A DNA stretch of 64,000 nucleotides. It comes from Phascolomyces articulosus. Taxonomy: Eukaryota > Mucoromycota > Mucoromycetes > Mucorales > Lichtheimiaceae. The notes beneath the pieces were generated by a model. The model was not told the origin of the DNA. It searched no databases and saw only the letters and a program-made list of their open reading frames with translations. Of this stretch, positions 1-14,418 are shown in pieces; within the stretch, counting starts at the first letter, position 1; every line of letters begins with the position of its first letter. The translations under genes were made by a program, and so were the position numbers. The stretch lies in assembly GCA_025677815.1 (NCBI GenBank), contig JAIXMP010000004.1:1178001-1242000 (forward strand). Reading direction: 5' to 3'.

Positions 1-1627
1 TTCTTAATTAGGATAATGATATAAATCAATAGAAGGTTTATTTTTACGAGTTGCTAAGGAAGCTGCAAGTAAATTATTTTATGATTAAAAGAAATCGATT
101 GTCAAATATGGAAATAATATTCATTTTGTGTGCGCGTGTTCACCAACTTGCTGTCCAACCAAATAAACTTTGTTTTTCCCACTCAATTCAAAATTATAGC
201 TGCTCCTGTTTTTATTTTGTTGAATAGATGGAACATATCTAATGTCAAAAGAATCTAAATCAATTTCTTATCATGAACCCAACAAGATAGATAGTTACTG
301 AGTTTGCAAAGAAGAGTCGAAATCCAATCTACTATCTTATATAAATTCATTCGTTATTTGTCAAGTGATATTGGTATTATGTTCTCTATTCTCAAAAATA
401 TAAATCTATCTTGGGTGTTATTAGTACCTGTAAAGTAATAAATAAGATACAATAGGCGGGCGGTAAAGAACAACAAAAAGGTTATAAACGTTTCTATCAA
501 TAATGTCTTGATACGATTTGTTTGTTTGTAAAACCAAAAAAATGTGATGAATTACTAAATTAGAGATATTTGCCTCAATTTATACATTATTCTGTATTTT
601 TTATTCCTATTCACAAGATAAACTTATACTTTTAGTTTTGATAACGTCAAATCATATTGTTTAAAAGTATAAAAATGGTTTCAAACTATAAATCCATAAC
701 TACAAGTGATAGTACTAACAAGGGTTGAGCGGGGTAAAAACGTGGAGAGGGGTTTGGATTATACGCAGTAACAATATGTAATCATTACAAGTTAGTTAGT
801 TATTATGAATAGCCTGCTCCAAATCGTGGGGGATCAAATTGTTGGTTGACTCCGCTTATTTTTTTTATAACCAGCCACTTTTTGTAGTTTTACCAGCAAA
901 TAAAGAGCTGGGAAACGAGTGAGTCATGGCTTCAGAACAATGGCAAGAACGCTGATTCGTTACTGAGTAGCAATACCCGGGGGGATATACCCGCCCATAT
1001 TCCATTCATTTTTTTAGAGAAACCATAGAAAAAAAAAACCATTCACTGCAAGCTTCTATCAAAAAAGTATCATTCCAAATTTACATTTATTTTACCTATT
1101 TCTATCCAATTAGAAAAGAGTCGTGGGAAGTTTGCACTACAAGTGTGAGAAAACTTAATCTTTTTGATCTACAGGTACTATTATTTTTTGTGCTTGGCAA
1201 AAAAGAGTATCAAGAACTTTTCCACGGTGCTTGACCCCAAAAGAAATCACCATCATCATATAGACAAAGCAAAAAAAAAAAAAAAACAAACAAAAAATAA
1301 TTCGGTTACTTCATTAACAAGCAAACATAAGAGCCAACAACTTGCCTTTTTGCTCCGATTAAAACCATTTTCGGGTCCATATGATCGTTTAACTTTTCTT
1401 GTATTTCCTCTTTCAGTAACTTAACAATCGATGTCATTGGGTTTGCTTTGGAAAAACGCACCTATAAAAAAATAAATAGAAAAAAGGAAAAAAAAAATTT
1501 CAATATAAAAACTAACCATTACGGATTTTGTCGGTTCATCCGAATCCTTTTTCTCTCTCTTTCTCTTCTTTCTCTTTACATACCTCTTTATCCTTCCTCT
1601 CCTCTCTAACCAACTTTCTTTTTACGA
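1..1627. other. Upstream intergenic region, no gene seen
   Basis: AT-rich DNA without a convincing coding frame; the only longer open frame (1164-1424) is low-complexity lysine/histidine sequence without a start context. It ends in a pyrimidine-rich stretch (about 1545-1620, long runs of CT and TTC) directly before the transporter start codon. Such tracts are common in strongly expressed fungal promoters, so this is the likely core promoter of the next gene. Confidence 0.5.
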
Positions 1628-3127
1628 ATGTCGATCAGTGAAAAGAAAGTCTCGGCCGAATATGCGCCATCTGCTTCACGCGAAGTCTATAGTGGTGCGT
1701 TTTGATTTTTTTTTTATTTTCTCACGTTTTAATATAGAGTACCTGTCAACGACAATAAACTAATGTATTATATAATCAATTGATGAACAAAATAATTATA
1801 GACTTTGAATACGATTATAAGGATGCTCAACACGTAGAAGATTGTGATCGTAGTCATGCTGGTTCATCATTCATGGCTTATTTTAACGTTGTGTGTGTCA
1901 TTGCTGGTACTGGTACACTTGGTTTACCTTATGCCTTAAGACAAGGTGGTTGGATCGGTCTTCTTATTTTATTCCTTTCATGGTTTATGTCCACTGTAAG
2001 CATTTCACTTTTTTTTTTTCTTTACATCTTTAAGCCAATGATGATAACCAATAGACGAAAACTAACTTATGATAATTTAGTATACCGGTATTATTTTGAT
2101 TCGATGTCTTTACGTCAAACCACCTACTCGTCTTACAAATTACAAAGATGTTGCAACTGCTTCCTTTGGTGTTATTGGTGGCTGGGTCACCTTCTTCTTT
2201 AACGCTTGGATTTTGCTTGGTGCACCCGTTTTATACATGGTGCTTAGTGGACAAAACATTTCTCATCTTTGCGAAGGCACTGCTGGTGACATTGGAGATA
2301 CAGCATGGATTATTATCTCTTGTGCCATCGTTGCTATTCCTTACATTATCGTAAAGAACATGAAAGAAGTTGCCTTTATGAGTGCCTTTGGTGCTGCAGC
2401 AACATTGATTACTGTTATTATCGTTCTCGTCATGGCATGTATCGATCAAAAGAACATTCCCGCCGCTCATCACGACAATGTTATTTGGGACCAATTCCCT
2501 ATCGCCCTTAGTACCATTTCGTTCAGTTTCGGTGGTAACGCCGTCTATCCTCATGTTGAAGCTTCTATGAAGAAACCTAAGCAATGGCCTTGGGTTGCTG
2601 CTGCCGGTTTAGGTACTTGCGCTGCCATGTACTTTATGACCGCTGTTCCCGGTTATTACATTTATGGTGATCAAGTCGAAAGTCCCATCTACAACAGTAT
2701 CCCCAAGGGTGTTCCATACATTATTGCTGTTGTCTTGATGACTATTCACGTCTTGATGGCTGCTCCTATTCTTGTTACTTCATTTGCTTTGGACATCGAA
2801 GATATGCTCAACGTCACCGTCAAACGCTTTGGCAAGATCGGTGAATTCTTTGTTCGTGCCGCTCTTCGTATCTTCATCATTGTTGTTGTAGGTGTTCTCG
2901 CTTGTACAGTTCCCCATTTTGATTTGCTTATGAGTTTGATTGGTTCATTTGCCAATTGTGTCTTGATTTTCGTTTTCCCTGTCATCTTTTACTGGCGTTT
3001 GACTGGTTTCCGAAACAAGCCTATTTATGAATTGGCTTGGAACGCTCTTATTATTGTTCTTGGTATTGTTGGTCTTATCTTTGGTACCAAGAGTTCCATT
3101 GAAGGTTTGATTGAAGCTTACCAATAG
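1628..3127 (+). CDS. AAAP-family amino acid transporter (Aa_trans)
   Basis: Three exons, 1628-1694, 1802-1995 and 2081-3127, give a 435-residue protein. Both introns (107 and 85 nt) have GT/AG ends and keep phase; the second junction restores STYTGIILIRCLY, the expected end of membrane segment 2. The Aa_trans signature is clear: an N-terminal segment reading VIAGTGTLGLPYALRQGGW, then about 10-11 hydrophobic segments with the mid-protein FSFGGNAVYPHVEASM stretch typical of fungal members. The family imports or vacuolar-exchanges neutral amino acids in symport with protons; the substrate cannot be read from sequence. The start at 1628 was chosen because it precedes a short hydrophilic tail and a canonical donor (GTGCGT). 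The gene is convergent with DED1 downstream. Confidence 0.88.
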
Positions 3128-5177
3128 ATTGGACAATTAGAATTATATTATTTATATATTTTTCCTTTACTCTCTCCTCCTCCATCTTCATGTATTATTA
3201 AAGGTTCCCTTCTTTTTTATTTTTACACAACCTTTCTTTTCTTCTTATATGTTGTATATATATTTATTATTATTTATTATTATATTTTAGTTTTTTTTTT
3301 CTGTATCTTTTAAATACCCATTCCATCAACTTCTTATCTTTACAGAGGCACACACACATACAAACAGTTTAAAAAATATTTTTACGTTTTATTTCGCGTT
3401 GTACAATATAAAATACATGGTTTTTTTTACACCAATTTATCTATTTTTTACTGAAAAAAGAACTAGTCCATTTGAAAACTTTCTTCGTGTTTTCTATTTG
3501 CTAACTTCTCTTTAAACAAAACAAATACATTTTTTCAATATAAAATTCCGTTCTTTCGGTTTATAAACCATCCATTTACTACTATTACATTATCCTATTA
3601 CTGTATATCACCCCACAAAAAAAACAACAACCACGTAATGTAAAAATTTGGTATCATACCCCACACTTATCCCAAGAAAAGTTATCATTCTATTTGTCTT
3701 TACGGACTTTATTCTTCATGTTACGTATACAAGTCCTTGTTTTAGTTGAAAAAATTTTCAATTATTTCCTTAATAAATTAAATGGTTTCATTCTAAAACC
3801 ATTTCTTTTCCCACGTTTACTTCTTTGCAGAATTCAATAATAAAAAAGAAAAGAAAAAAAGAAATTATATTTAGTAACCCCTCATGAAATGGACATCCGA
3901 TATTTTATTTTTCTATTTTGTATCATGTAGTATTACATCATATGTCAATTGAAAGAGAGGAGAGGGAATTCCTGGGAAAAAAAAAAGAGAGAGGGAGCAT
4001 AAAATAACGTAAATAAATTATGGCGCTTCCATTTCTTATTTTCGTGGGAAACCTTTGAAACCGATTTTAGTTATTCTCAATGTTTTTCAAATTTAGAACC
4101 CACATGTCAAAATAATCCCTTCGTAGTGACCAATGTTGTTGTTTTTTCTTTGATAAAATAGGGTCACCCTTCCTATTTAGTTTTGTTTTGTTTTGTTTGG
4201 GCAGTGTGTGTGTGTGTCAGGGAGAGAGAAAACATATTACAAACAAACAGTCTGATCGCAATTCGTTTATTATTATTGTTATTAATAAATTGCAGTAAGG
4301 CGCAGCCGACATATTTCGCTGCAAAAAAGAAAAAGTGGTATGCTTATATTTGTAAGCATATAACTTAAAAAAGGTTACTTAGTAAATAGTTGATTAATAA
4401 TAATAATAATAACGAAAGCGAACCATAGCCATGACCACACTTAACAAAAACATCAAGCAATAAAATAAACAAAAAGACTTTTTTTTTTTTGAAAAAAACT
4501 AAAAATATTGGTAATCATTTTCTTTCATTATAAAACAACCACAACAGACAAAGCAAAGATAAAAAAATAATTTTTGGGAAAAAAAAGAAGAAAAAAGTCT
4601 ATATATAAAAAGAGGAAAAAAAAAAGTAATATATATGCGGATTGAAAAAAAGGGATAGAAGGAGTTAAGGATAAAGAAGTGTTGTTTAAAAAGACGAAGT
4701 AATAATAATAATAATAATAATAGAATTAACTATCATTTTAAAATTTGATTGATTGCATAACAAAAGGTAAGAGAGAAGGAGAAGAAGAAATGATAACCAA
4801 GTGTGAGAGTGTGTGAGATTGTGATAAGAGTGAGAGAGACAAAGAGGAGATATTGAAATAGGGGTAGAAGAATGAAAAATGACTTTTTTTTTGTGAGGAT
4901 GTCAGTAGTTGTATAAGTAAAAAAGAATAAAAGGATGATGATGGACAAATGCGCGTGTAAAGAAGTATATAATATATATATATAATGAAAAATTGGTGTA
5001 AAAAAAAAAGAATAAAAGAAATAGAAAAGTTATAAAGATGTTATATATAATATAGTTGATTATTTTTTAGGTTTTTTTTGGTTGTTTTTGAATAAGTGTA
5101 TACACGCGCCAGCCCTTCTTCAAACATTTAATTTGTTGTTTAAGGCTCTCCCTTCCCTTTGTGTATACATTCATTTC
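3128..5177. other. Intergenic region between convergent genes
   Basis: Two kilobases holding the 3' ends of the amino-acid transporter and DED1. I see only AT-rich UTR-like sequence, purine-rich low-complexity DNA on the plus strand from about 4560 to 5050 and an AAT microsatellite at 4701-4722. No open frame with coding character. Confidence 0.5.
4701..4722. repeat. (AAT)n microsatellite
   Basis: About seven tandem AAT units in the intergenic region. Similar trinucleotide runs recur at 12537-12553, 13450-13476 and 35824-35844, a general property of this genome. Confidence 0.9.
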
Positions 5178-7804
<2,627 letters not shown>

Positions 7805-8013
7805 TATTTGTGGAAAAAAAAGAAAAAAAAAAAAAAGAAAAAAAGGGAGTTTATTCACTTGTTTCGCAGCAAATTAACAAAAAAATTTTCTTCTTCGTTG
7901 TTTATTTTAATGATGATATTTTTTTTTTTCGTCACCAGCATATTTTTTTTTTGAGTTTTAGGTTCTGTTTTTATTTTATTATTCTATTTTCACTGAATAA
8001 TATTATGAAAATT

Positions 8014-10311
8014 CTACCAAATGTATTTTGAATGAACTCCTATTACTTGATCATTGTTATTACTTTGACTATGGCTAGGATGATGAGAAGGATGTGTTTT
8101 GTAATAAGAAGCTAGTGCTCGACGCCAATGTAATGCATTGGTAGCATTATCAGCAAATAAAAAGATTTTTCCTTCCAAAGATAGATGTACTTGATCATCA
8201 TCATTCTTAGTATTATAATCATGTTCCATATCCATTAATATACCTTCGGGGTTCATTTGTAAGACCAAACCATGGGATCTTCCTACACACACATGGTCTT
8301 GATCATCCAGGGATGGCTTGGTAACACGATTGAGATGCTGGAGTGGAATAATATCTGTCGGTTCTCTTTGTTCTTTGTATGAAAAGTTCCGCAGCCACAG
8401 TTGATCCTCCTGAAGCGTTACCCAAAACCTTTCCCATGTCTTATTTTTCATATAGAAATATATCAGCTTATATTTATTTTCTTCGAAATAGAAAACTAAA
8501 TAAAAAAGTTTGTGACTTACAGGAAATCTTTTGCTGTGTACATAAAACGTTAAATAATCCCCATCACGACAATGTGTATGTGCTTGAGCAAGTGTGTCTT
8601 GATTACATTGTTCATCTTGATCATCAATGGCATCTAAATCAGACGTATGCTTATACAATGCCCATGGGGGTTGTTGTTTCTTGGGTGGTTGGATAATTAA
8701 TTTCTTGGGTTGTGTATAGGATAATTCTACTGTCAAATCTAAATCCCATCCTTTGACTTGATTTGGATTGGCCAATTTATAACGACGAGTTTCTCTTCTT
8801 CCAATCGACCCATGATGTGGTACATGAGCAATTCCCACTACTTGAAGCGGTTGTCCACTCCCATCGGCTGTGGTGGATGTTATTGTTGTTGTTGATGTTG
8901 ATAATCTGCTGCTATCACCAATAAGCTTTTTTTTATGATGGGTTGTCGTATGATGATTTAAGATTGCTGCGGTGATACTTTGGAGAAATGTTTTTGGAGT
9001 TGGAGTGGCCACAACGAACTCAAGTGATACTTGTTCATTTTCTTTGATTGGACTATATATAGCAATTGAATGTTAATTAATAAAAAAAAAAGTAAGGTTA
9101 TCTTATTGTCCTCTTTGGTCATTGTTGAAAAAAAAAAGGATAAGAAAAGCTTACACAGTAATTGAATTGGATGGACTTTTACTTGAACTTATTTTTTTGG
9201 TGACTTTGGTCATATTGCCACGAATTAATGTTTGACTCATATCATTGACTCGAATATCCAATTCATAATCTTGTTCTATATAAGATGATAGTTGTACATG
9301 AAAAGACCCCCCCCCATATATCAAGATGTCAATTTGCAATGTACATCATCATGGTAACAGCTGTGTAATTACTCCCTACCTTTGGATGATGCTAAATTGG
9401 TAATCCGTAACACTAAGCACAATAATTTATGCACAGTCCAAATATGTTTTTTTAGTCACTAACTTTTTTTTTCAGGCACTTTCTTTCTCTTTTTCGCGCT
9501 CATGTCCAATTTACCTTTTAAATGGAATTCCATATCCTTCTTTTTTGATTCACTATGTATTAAAGTACAATTAATATATGAATCTATTTCCATTCAATAT
9601 AACTACTTACGTGGAGGCAAACGACGGTCGTTCATTATCTTCAAATGCGTGTCTTCTCAAGGGAGAATTAGAACGATGAGGAGGTATAAAGTCATGATCA
9701 TCCACAAGAGAGGGTAACGATGCCGTATGACCCATTCTTGATCGTTTTTGTTGAAATTTTAATAGCCCATTGTATTGGAATTTATGAAATGACCGTCCTA
9801 ACCATGCCATAGCTTTTCGTAATTTATAACTACTGGATGCTGATAGAGAAGGTTCCAACAGTATAATACTTCCACTTTGACTAGGATTGATAACTCCTTC
9901 TTCACCACTACCACTAGCCGTACCAATGACAGTTGTACTAGGAGCAACTGTCGTCGCCGGCTGTTGTGGGTTTATAGTTGTTGCTGTTGTTGTAAAAGAA
10001 GAGAATGTATTTGTGGTCGTCAATGTTGGTAATAGGACAGGCGCTGGTATGGAAGGTGGTGAAATGATTGCGCTGGTATCATCTTCTTGGCTTTTTTGTA
10101 CTGGTTTAGTTGCATCTGCAATATATTCCAAAGTACGTTTCTTGAATGAAGCGATTTGTTGTGTATTGGTAGGTACAATACGATGATCATGTTTGGATAT
10201 AAATTTGGCAAGTTTCCAAAAGGATTGTGAATCGGCACCATACTTATCAGTATTTATTACACCTGTTTTTCCCCCTCTTCCTGATGTTGATGTATGAAAA
10301 TAAGCATCCAT
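8014..10311 (-). CDS. PH-domain protein, possibly anillin/Bud4-like
   Basis: Minus-strand exons: 10311-9611, 9412-9380 (33 nt), about 9315-9155, 9052-8521 and 8439-8014. The N-terminal exon is Ser/Thr-rich and disordered. The central part reads as beta-sandwich sequence (SSYIEQDYELDIRVND, then ENEQVSLEFVVATPTP), resembling the C2-like anillin-homology region. The C-terminal 145 residues look like a PH domain: WERFWVTLQEDQLWLRNF begins it and NATNALHWRRALASYY is the final helix with its conserved Trp. The family acts at the cell cortex in septation or bud-site selection; anillin/Bud4 is a guess from architecture. Oddities: the acceptor of the third exon is not canonical beside a run of nine C (9307-9315), and the 81-nt intron 8440-8520 is in frame without a stop. 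An upstream exon before 10311 is possible, since an AG and in-frame codons precede the ATG. Confidence 0.62.
9307..9315. repeat. Nine-C homopolymer at an exon edge
   Basis: Run of nine C on the plus strand, read as three glycine codons on the coding strand immediately before SFHVQLSSYI of the PH-domain gene. No AG acceptor lies just upstream, so run length or an assembly error here decides the exon boundary. Confidence 0.8.
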
Positions 10312-10758
10312 TGCCGTAATGAAGCTGTTTGTTTTTTAATCAGTGTTTTATGGGCTTATAAAAAGAAAGAAAAAGATGATAAAAAAATAGACAACCACGA
10401 TCATACCTTGTTCTAACTGTCGTTATTGTTATTGTTGTCTAAATAATCTACGTTCCTAGTTGAGATTACTATCATTCCATAGGCATATACATTTTGATCA
10501 CATTTCAACATTTTGAAAACACCTACATTTTCTAGAGTATATAGTAATTTTATTGTTATGAGCGAAATATATATTTATTAAAGTAGACAATCTACGTATT
10601 TTTTTTACGAAATAAACGTAATTGATATATATATGTGTGTATATATATATATTATAAGAATAATAACATATTAAGATAGACAAATAGTAAATAAATAAAA
10701 TGCACTGCTGTTGTTTTTGTGAGTTTTTTGAATTATGAAATTAATATGATTCACTGTT
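10312..10758. other. Short intergenic region, possible 5' exon
   Basis: Mostly AT-rich. On the minus strand a stretch of TTIT codons ending at a good donor (GTATGA, near 10405) could be an upstream exon of the PH-domain gene, joining in phase to the AG at about 10325. No start codon for it is evident. Confidence 0.3.
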
Positions 10759-12439
10759 TTAAGTAGTAATAATACAAATAATCATAGTAATAGTAGTAAT
10801 AGTAAAAAAGAGAAAAAATGGAGAAGGTATGTTGAGGATAGTAGTAAAAGCACTAGATGTATTGGGTGCATCTTGCTGTCCTTGCTGTTCATCGTTAGGT
10901 TTGGGTTTCCATTTGGATGGGTTTTCAGAAGAAGATCCGTCAGGTTTTGGTTCTGTGGGTTCCAAAGGTTGTTCATCTCCAGGAAACGTTTCAACAATTT
11001 GATTATAATCTGGATCACATTCAATCGTCACTTCCTTTAAAATAGAGGTAATATTTTCTGGATGTTTCTCCCACTGTAGGCAAAAAAAAAGATGGATGTT
11101 AGTCATGTTATACATTAGTTTATATTGAGATTGATAAGAATGATGGGTATACTTTACATCAATGGGTCCATGCGACCATTCTGCTGTACCAAATTCAAAA
11201 CTTCCATCCCAAAAACCAATTTGAACACGTCTAATTTTATATATGTAATAGTTAACATAAAATGTCCCATGTTAGGTTTATATATATGAACTTACGCTGG
11301 ATGAGATGGAAACTTGCATATAGATCCTTCACACGTTTGTTGTCTTTCTTTTACACGTACAACATCTTCATCAATGATCCATACAATTTTTTCAGGCGAC
11401 CTAAAAAATATATAATAATATAAATAAAATATTCGCCATTCAACAAAATGTATTTATATATACATATGTCACCGAGGTAAAACAAAATCATATATTTACC
11501 AGTCCACAATGTAAGTATGAAATTCTTCATAAATCTTTTCACCGCTCACATTATGAAATCCACCATTGACAGTATACATTGGATGGGGTCCCCAAAAGTA
11601 ATTTGTTCTATATCATAGTAATCAATTAGTAGGTTATTACATTGTTTTCTGTTTCCTTTTTTCATAAAACTTACTGTGCTGTATGTTTTTCAGCTGTAGA
11701 ATATAATAAATATTTGTATATACAAAATAAAAAGTTAAATCCTGAACGATCCTTTTTTATATCAAAAAATAGATAACCACATACATCCTATTAATTCAAA
11801 ATCAATTTCATCACCACCATCTGCAATAAGAATAACGGCAGTAATAGCACCACCAACTCGTGAAGCTTTGACCGTAGCTGTGAAACGTCCATAAAGCATA
11901 TACGTTGTTGCATTAAATGTTGGGCCATGGCCAATATGACTATTATACGGTAATGCTAATTATAGTATCCACAAGGACAGAGTTAGTGCTCCTCGTAAAC
12001 CTGTAGTCCAAATGATGAACCCCATTTTCTCTTATAAAAGACTATTTGATCCCATTTATTCTATATTACTTGTAAGAGGATGAATTAATCGTTGATATTG
12101 ATTCGGTGGTCTCAAATTCATTTGTAACCCATCGGGGGTAATATCAAAAGTTTCTGCAGGACTCCAATCTGCTATCCATCCTTTTGTCGATTCTGCAAAT
12201 ATTGTATGTGTATTACGACATAAAGGTCTTTGGTGTAACGGTAATATTTCAGGTGGTGGTGGGGTAGATGATTTTTCATGCCCTGTTGGTAATGATGATT
12301 GTTGCTGTTGTTGTGATGATAAAGATTGTGATTGTTGTTGTTGTTGTTGTTGCTGTGCAAATGCTACCGTAGTTGTTGCTGATAATGACAAATAATGCAA
12401 TAAGAGTACTGTTATCAATGTATGCATGGACTTCATCAT
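10759..12439 (-). CDS. GPI-anchored GH16 chitin/glucan transglycosylase (Crh-like)
   Basis: Seven exons: 12439-12070, 11955-11785, 11693-11675, 11607-11500, 11400-11296, 11230-11158, 11073-10759; every junction is GT/AG and in phase, giving 386 residues. A signal peptide (MMKSMHTLITVLLLHYLSLS...) is followed by a Gln-rich linker. The catalytic motif is GGDEIDFE with Glu173 as nucleophile and Glu177 as acid/base, as in Crh1/Utr2; further family features are QTNYFWG, the FHTYIVDWSPEKI strand and GFWDGSFEFGTAEWSHGPID. The C-terminal Ser/Asn-rich region ends in a hydrophobic segment (FFLFFTITTITMIICIITT), a GPI-attachment signal. Crh enzymes crosslink chitin to glucan in the cell wall. The third exon is only 19 nt (SEKHTAQ junction). 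Start 12439 was chosen because it gives a clean signal peptide. Confidence 0.92.
12298..12360 (-). repeat. CAA/CAG repeat encoding polyglutamine
   Basis: Interrupted CAA/CAG tract encoding two Gln runs just after the predicted signal-peptide cleavage site of the Crh-like protein, so the repeat lies in a probable flexible cell-wall linker. Confidence 0.85.
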
Positions 12440-12808
12440 GATCAATACCCAAAAGTTAGATAGCACACTCTATGCTTTTTTCTTTTTTATGATATAAAAA
12501 AAATAAAAATAAATGTCTGAAGAACAAACAAAATAATAATAATAATAATAAATAAAAGCACAAGATTATAATTTCAAATCATAAATTTGGGAAGAAAGAT
12601 AGAGAGATATTTCATCCTGTCATTCTTCCGAGACAAAGCATTCTTTATATGGTTTCTAAATATTCGTTCAATATAATCCAATCCATTGATCCAAGCCGGA
12701 AAAACATTTTCAAAAATAAAATAATAAAAAATAAGGTGAAACTTGTTCAATATGTTATGTAATGTATATATGTGTGGAGTGAGCGAGTAGTAAAAGTTGG
12801 TTTATTAT

Positions 12809-13192
12809 TTATTCTTCAGCAGCGGGTTCAGGGACTTCAAAGTAAGCACCAGCAATGGGAACACGGCTAAGGATATCCTTCTTGACCAATGGGACATCAG
12901 AACCAAAGAGAGCAACAGCGGTACCGGCGCCAGCACCCCAGACAGCAAGAGTAGGGGCACTATATTCAATAAATAAATAAATGGTTGTCATGAGAATCAT
13001 TTAATTCCATTGGTAGGACGATGTCGATAAATAAATATAAAAAAAGTTTTATATATAAATATTATAATAGAATAAAAAAAAAACTGAGATCTCGATAGGT
13101 TCAATCGAATAGTCTGAAACTTACACGCGAATCAACTTTTCGACGCTGAAGATACCAAAGTGGGGGTTGGTGGCAATCTTGGAAATGGGCAT
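12809..13192 (-). CDS. Cytochrome bc1 complex subunit 10 (QCR10)
   Basis: Two exons, 13192-13125 and 12959-12809, join in phase through a GTGTAAGT/TATAG intron and give a 72-residue protein. It begins MPISKIATNPHFGIFSVEKL and continues with a single membrane segment, RVAPTLAVWGAGAGTAVALF, then the basic VPLVKKDILSRVPIAGAYF stretch. This pattern (AP-T-LAxWG-GAG, then a KDIL-x-K/R-x-P motif) is that of the QCR10/UQCR11 subunit of mitochondrial complex III; the yeast protein is about the same length. It ends with an acidic EPAAEE tail. The next gene is divergent, with a 1.2-kb spacer. Confidence 0.85.
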
Positions 13193-14418
13193 TGTAAGAA
13201 TATAGAAAGGTAAGGTGGCAAAGACGAAAAAAAAAAGAGACGCCTCTATTTTTCAGGAAAATGATAAACCAACCCCCGGCAAAATATGACGTCGGTAACT
13301 CAACTTTTGCTTGAATTCCTTTCACTAAGCGTATCAGGTTCATCGACTTCTTTGTGAATTACAGCATTAAAATATTTTTCTCTGGATATTCAACACTGGC
13401 ATTGAGAGGATAAGAATACTATACATATTTATAAATCCAATCATTTGAATTAATAATAATAATAATAATAATAATAACAATAAAGAGGCTATAAATATTC
13501 TTTACGAGCTTATTTTCATCTATTCTCTTTTTTTCAACGCGGCGAGTTTTTTTACTTGTCAACATGACTTATCTTCTTATAAAGGATCATTTAACATCTG
13601 GCTAATATATTATATATAAGAAGAAAGTATTTTTCGACATATATCTATAATATGCAATTGTATTTGTTAGAAATATAGATGGATGAAAAGGATCAGTAGC
13701 AGTATGAAAAGTAGTACAGCAGGTTAAACAAGTAGGGATATGTACTATAAAACATAAAGGGGAGATGGCACCATATATTAAATATCTACTCAAAAGTCTA
13801 ATATTATTACTATTATTATTTGATGCATCTGCCATGAGGGATAATATAATATGATGAAAGGCATTATTATTGCTAGATTCGATGCAGGAGAAGAAGGGTA
13901 AAAAAAAAGCTCGGATGGCTCATTCTCGGTTAATGCATATCATATGAAAAACCAAGTCATCCTGCTAATTTAATACAGGATAGCTAATTCCATTATGTGC
14001 ATATTACATATAAGAAACGCGTCTTTTCTTTCTCCTTTTAAAACAAGTATATTTATATAATAATAAACAAGATAAGAAAGAATCATTATTACATGTATTT
14101 TATATCAAATGCAAGCATATGTAGTATACAAAAAAAATAAATAGATGTGCAAATAATACATATAACAGACTGTAGGTGTAAGATAGATGGAACATGGAAC
14201 ACAGACCAACTATTTTTTTTACTTAAGGTGGTGCAAATCCTATCATCATCTTCTCATTTTTCATTTATCACACTATCTTTCTTTTTTTCTCACTCTTAAC
14301 CCTCTCTCCCTTTCTTCTCTCTCTCCCTTTTTCCTTCATTTCTTACGACTCCATCACCTTCCTTTCTATTTTTCACCCCTTCCCCTTTATTTTATTTTTT
14401 TTCTTAAAAATAAGTCCA
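13193..14418. other. Divergent promoter region between QCR10 and the DHHC gene
   Basis: Intergenic DNA with an AAT run at 13450-13476, AT-rich sequence and, from about 14270 to 14410, a strongly pyrimidine-rich tract leading to the start codon of the DHHC gene. No gene-like frame was found; the open frame covering the CT tract is low complexity. Confidence 0.5.

Noticed and set aside
4560..5050. Minus-strand frame with hydrophobic residues (4733-4948)
   Set aside because: Low-complexity purine-rich DNA read in reverse; no intron signals or family resemblance.
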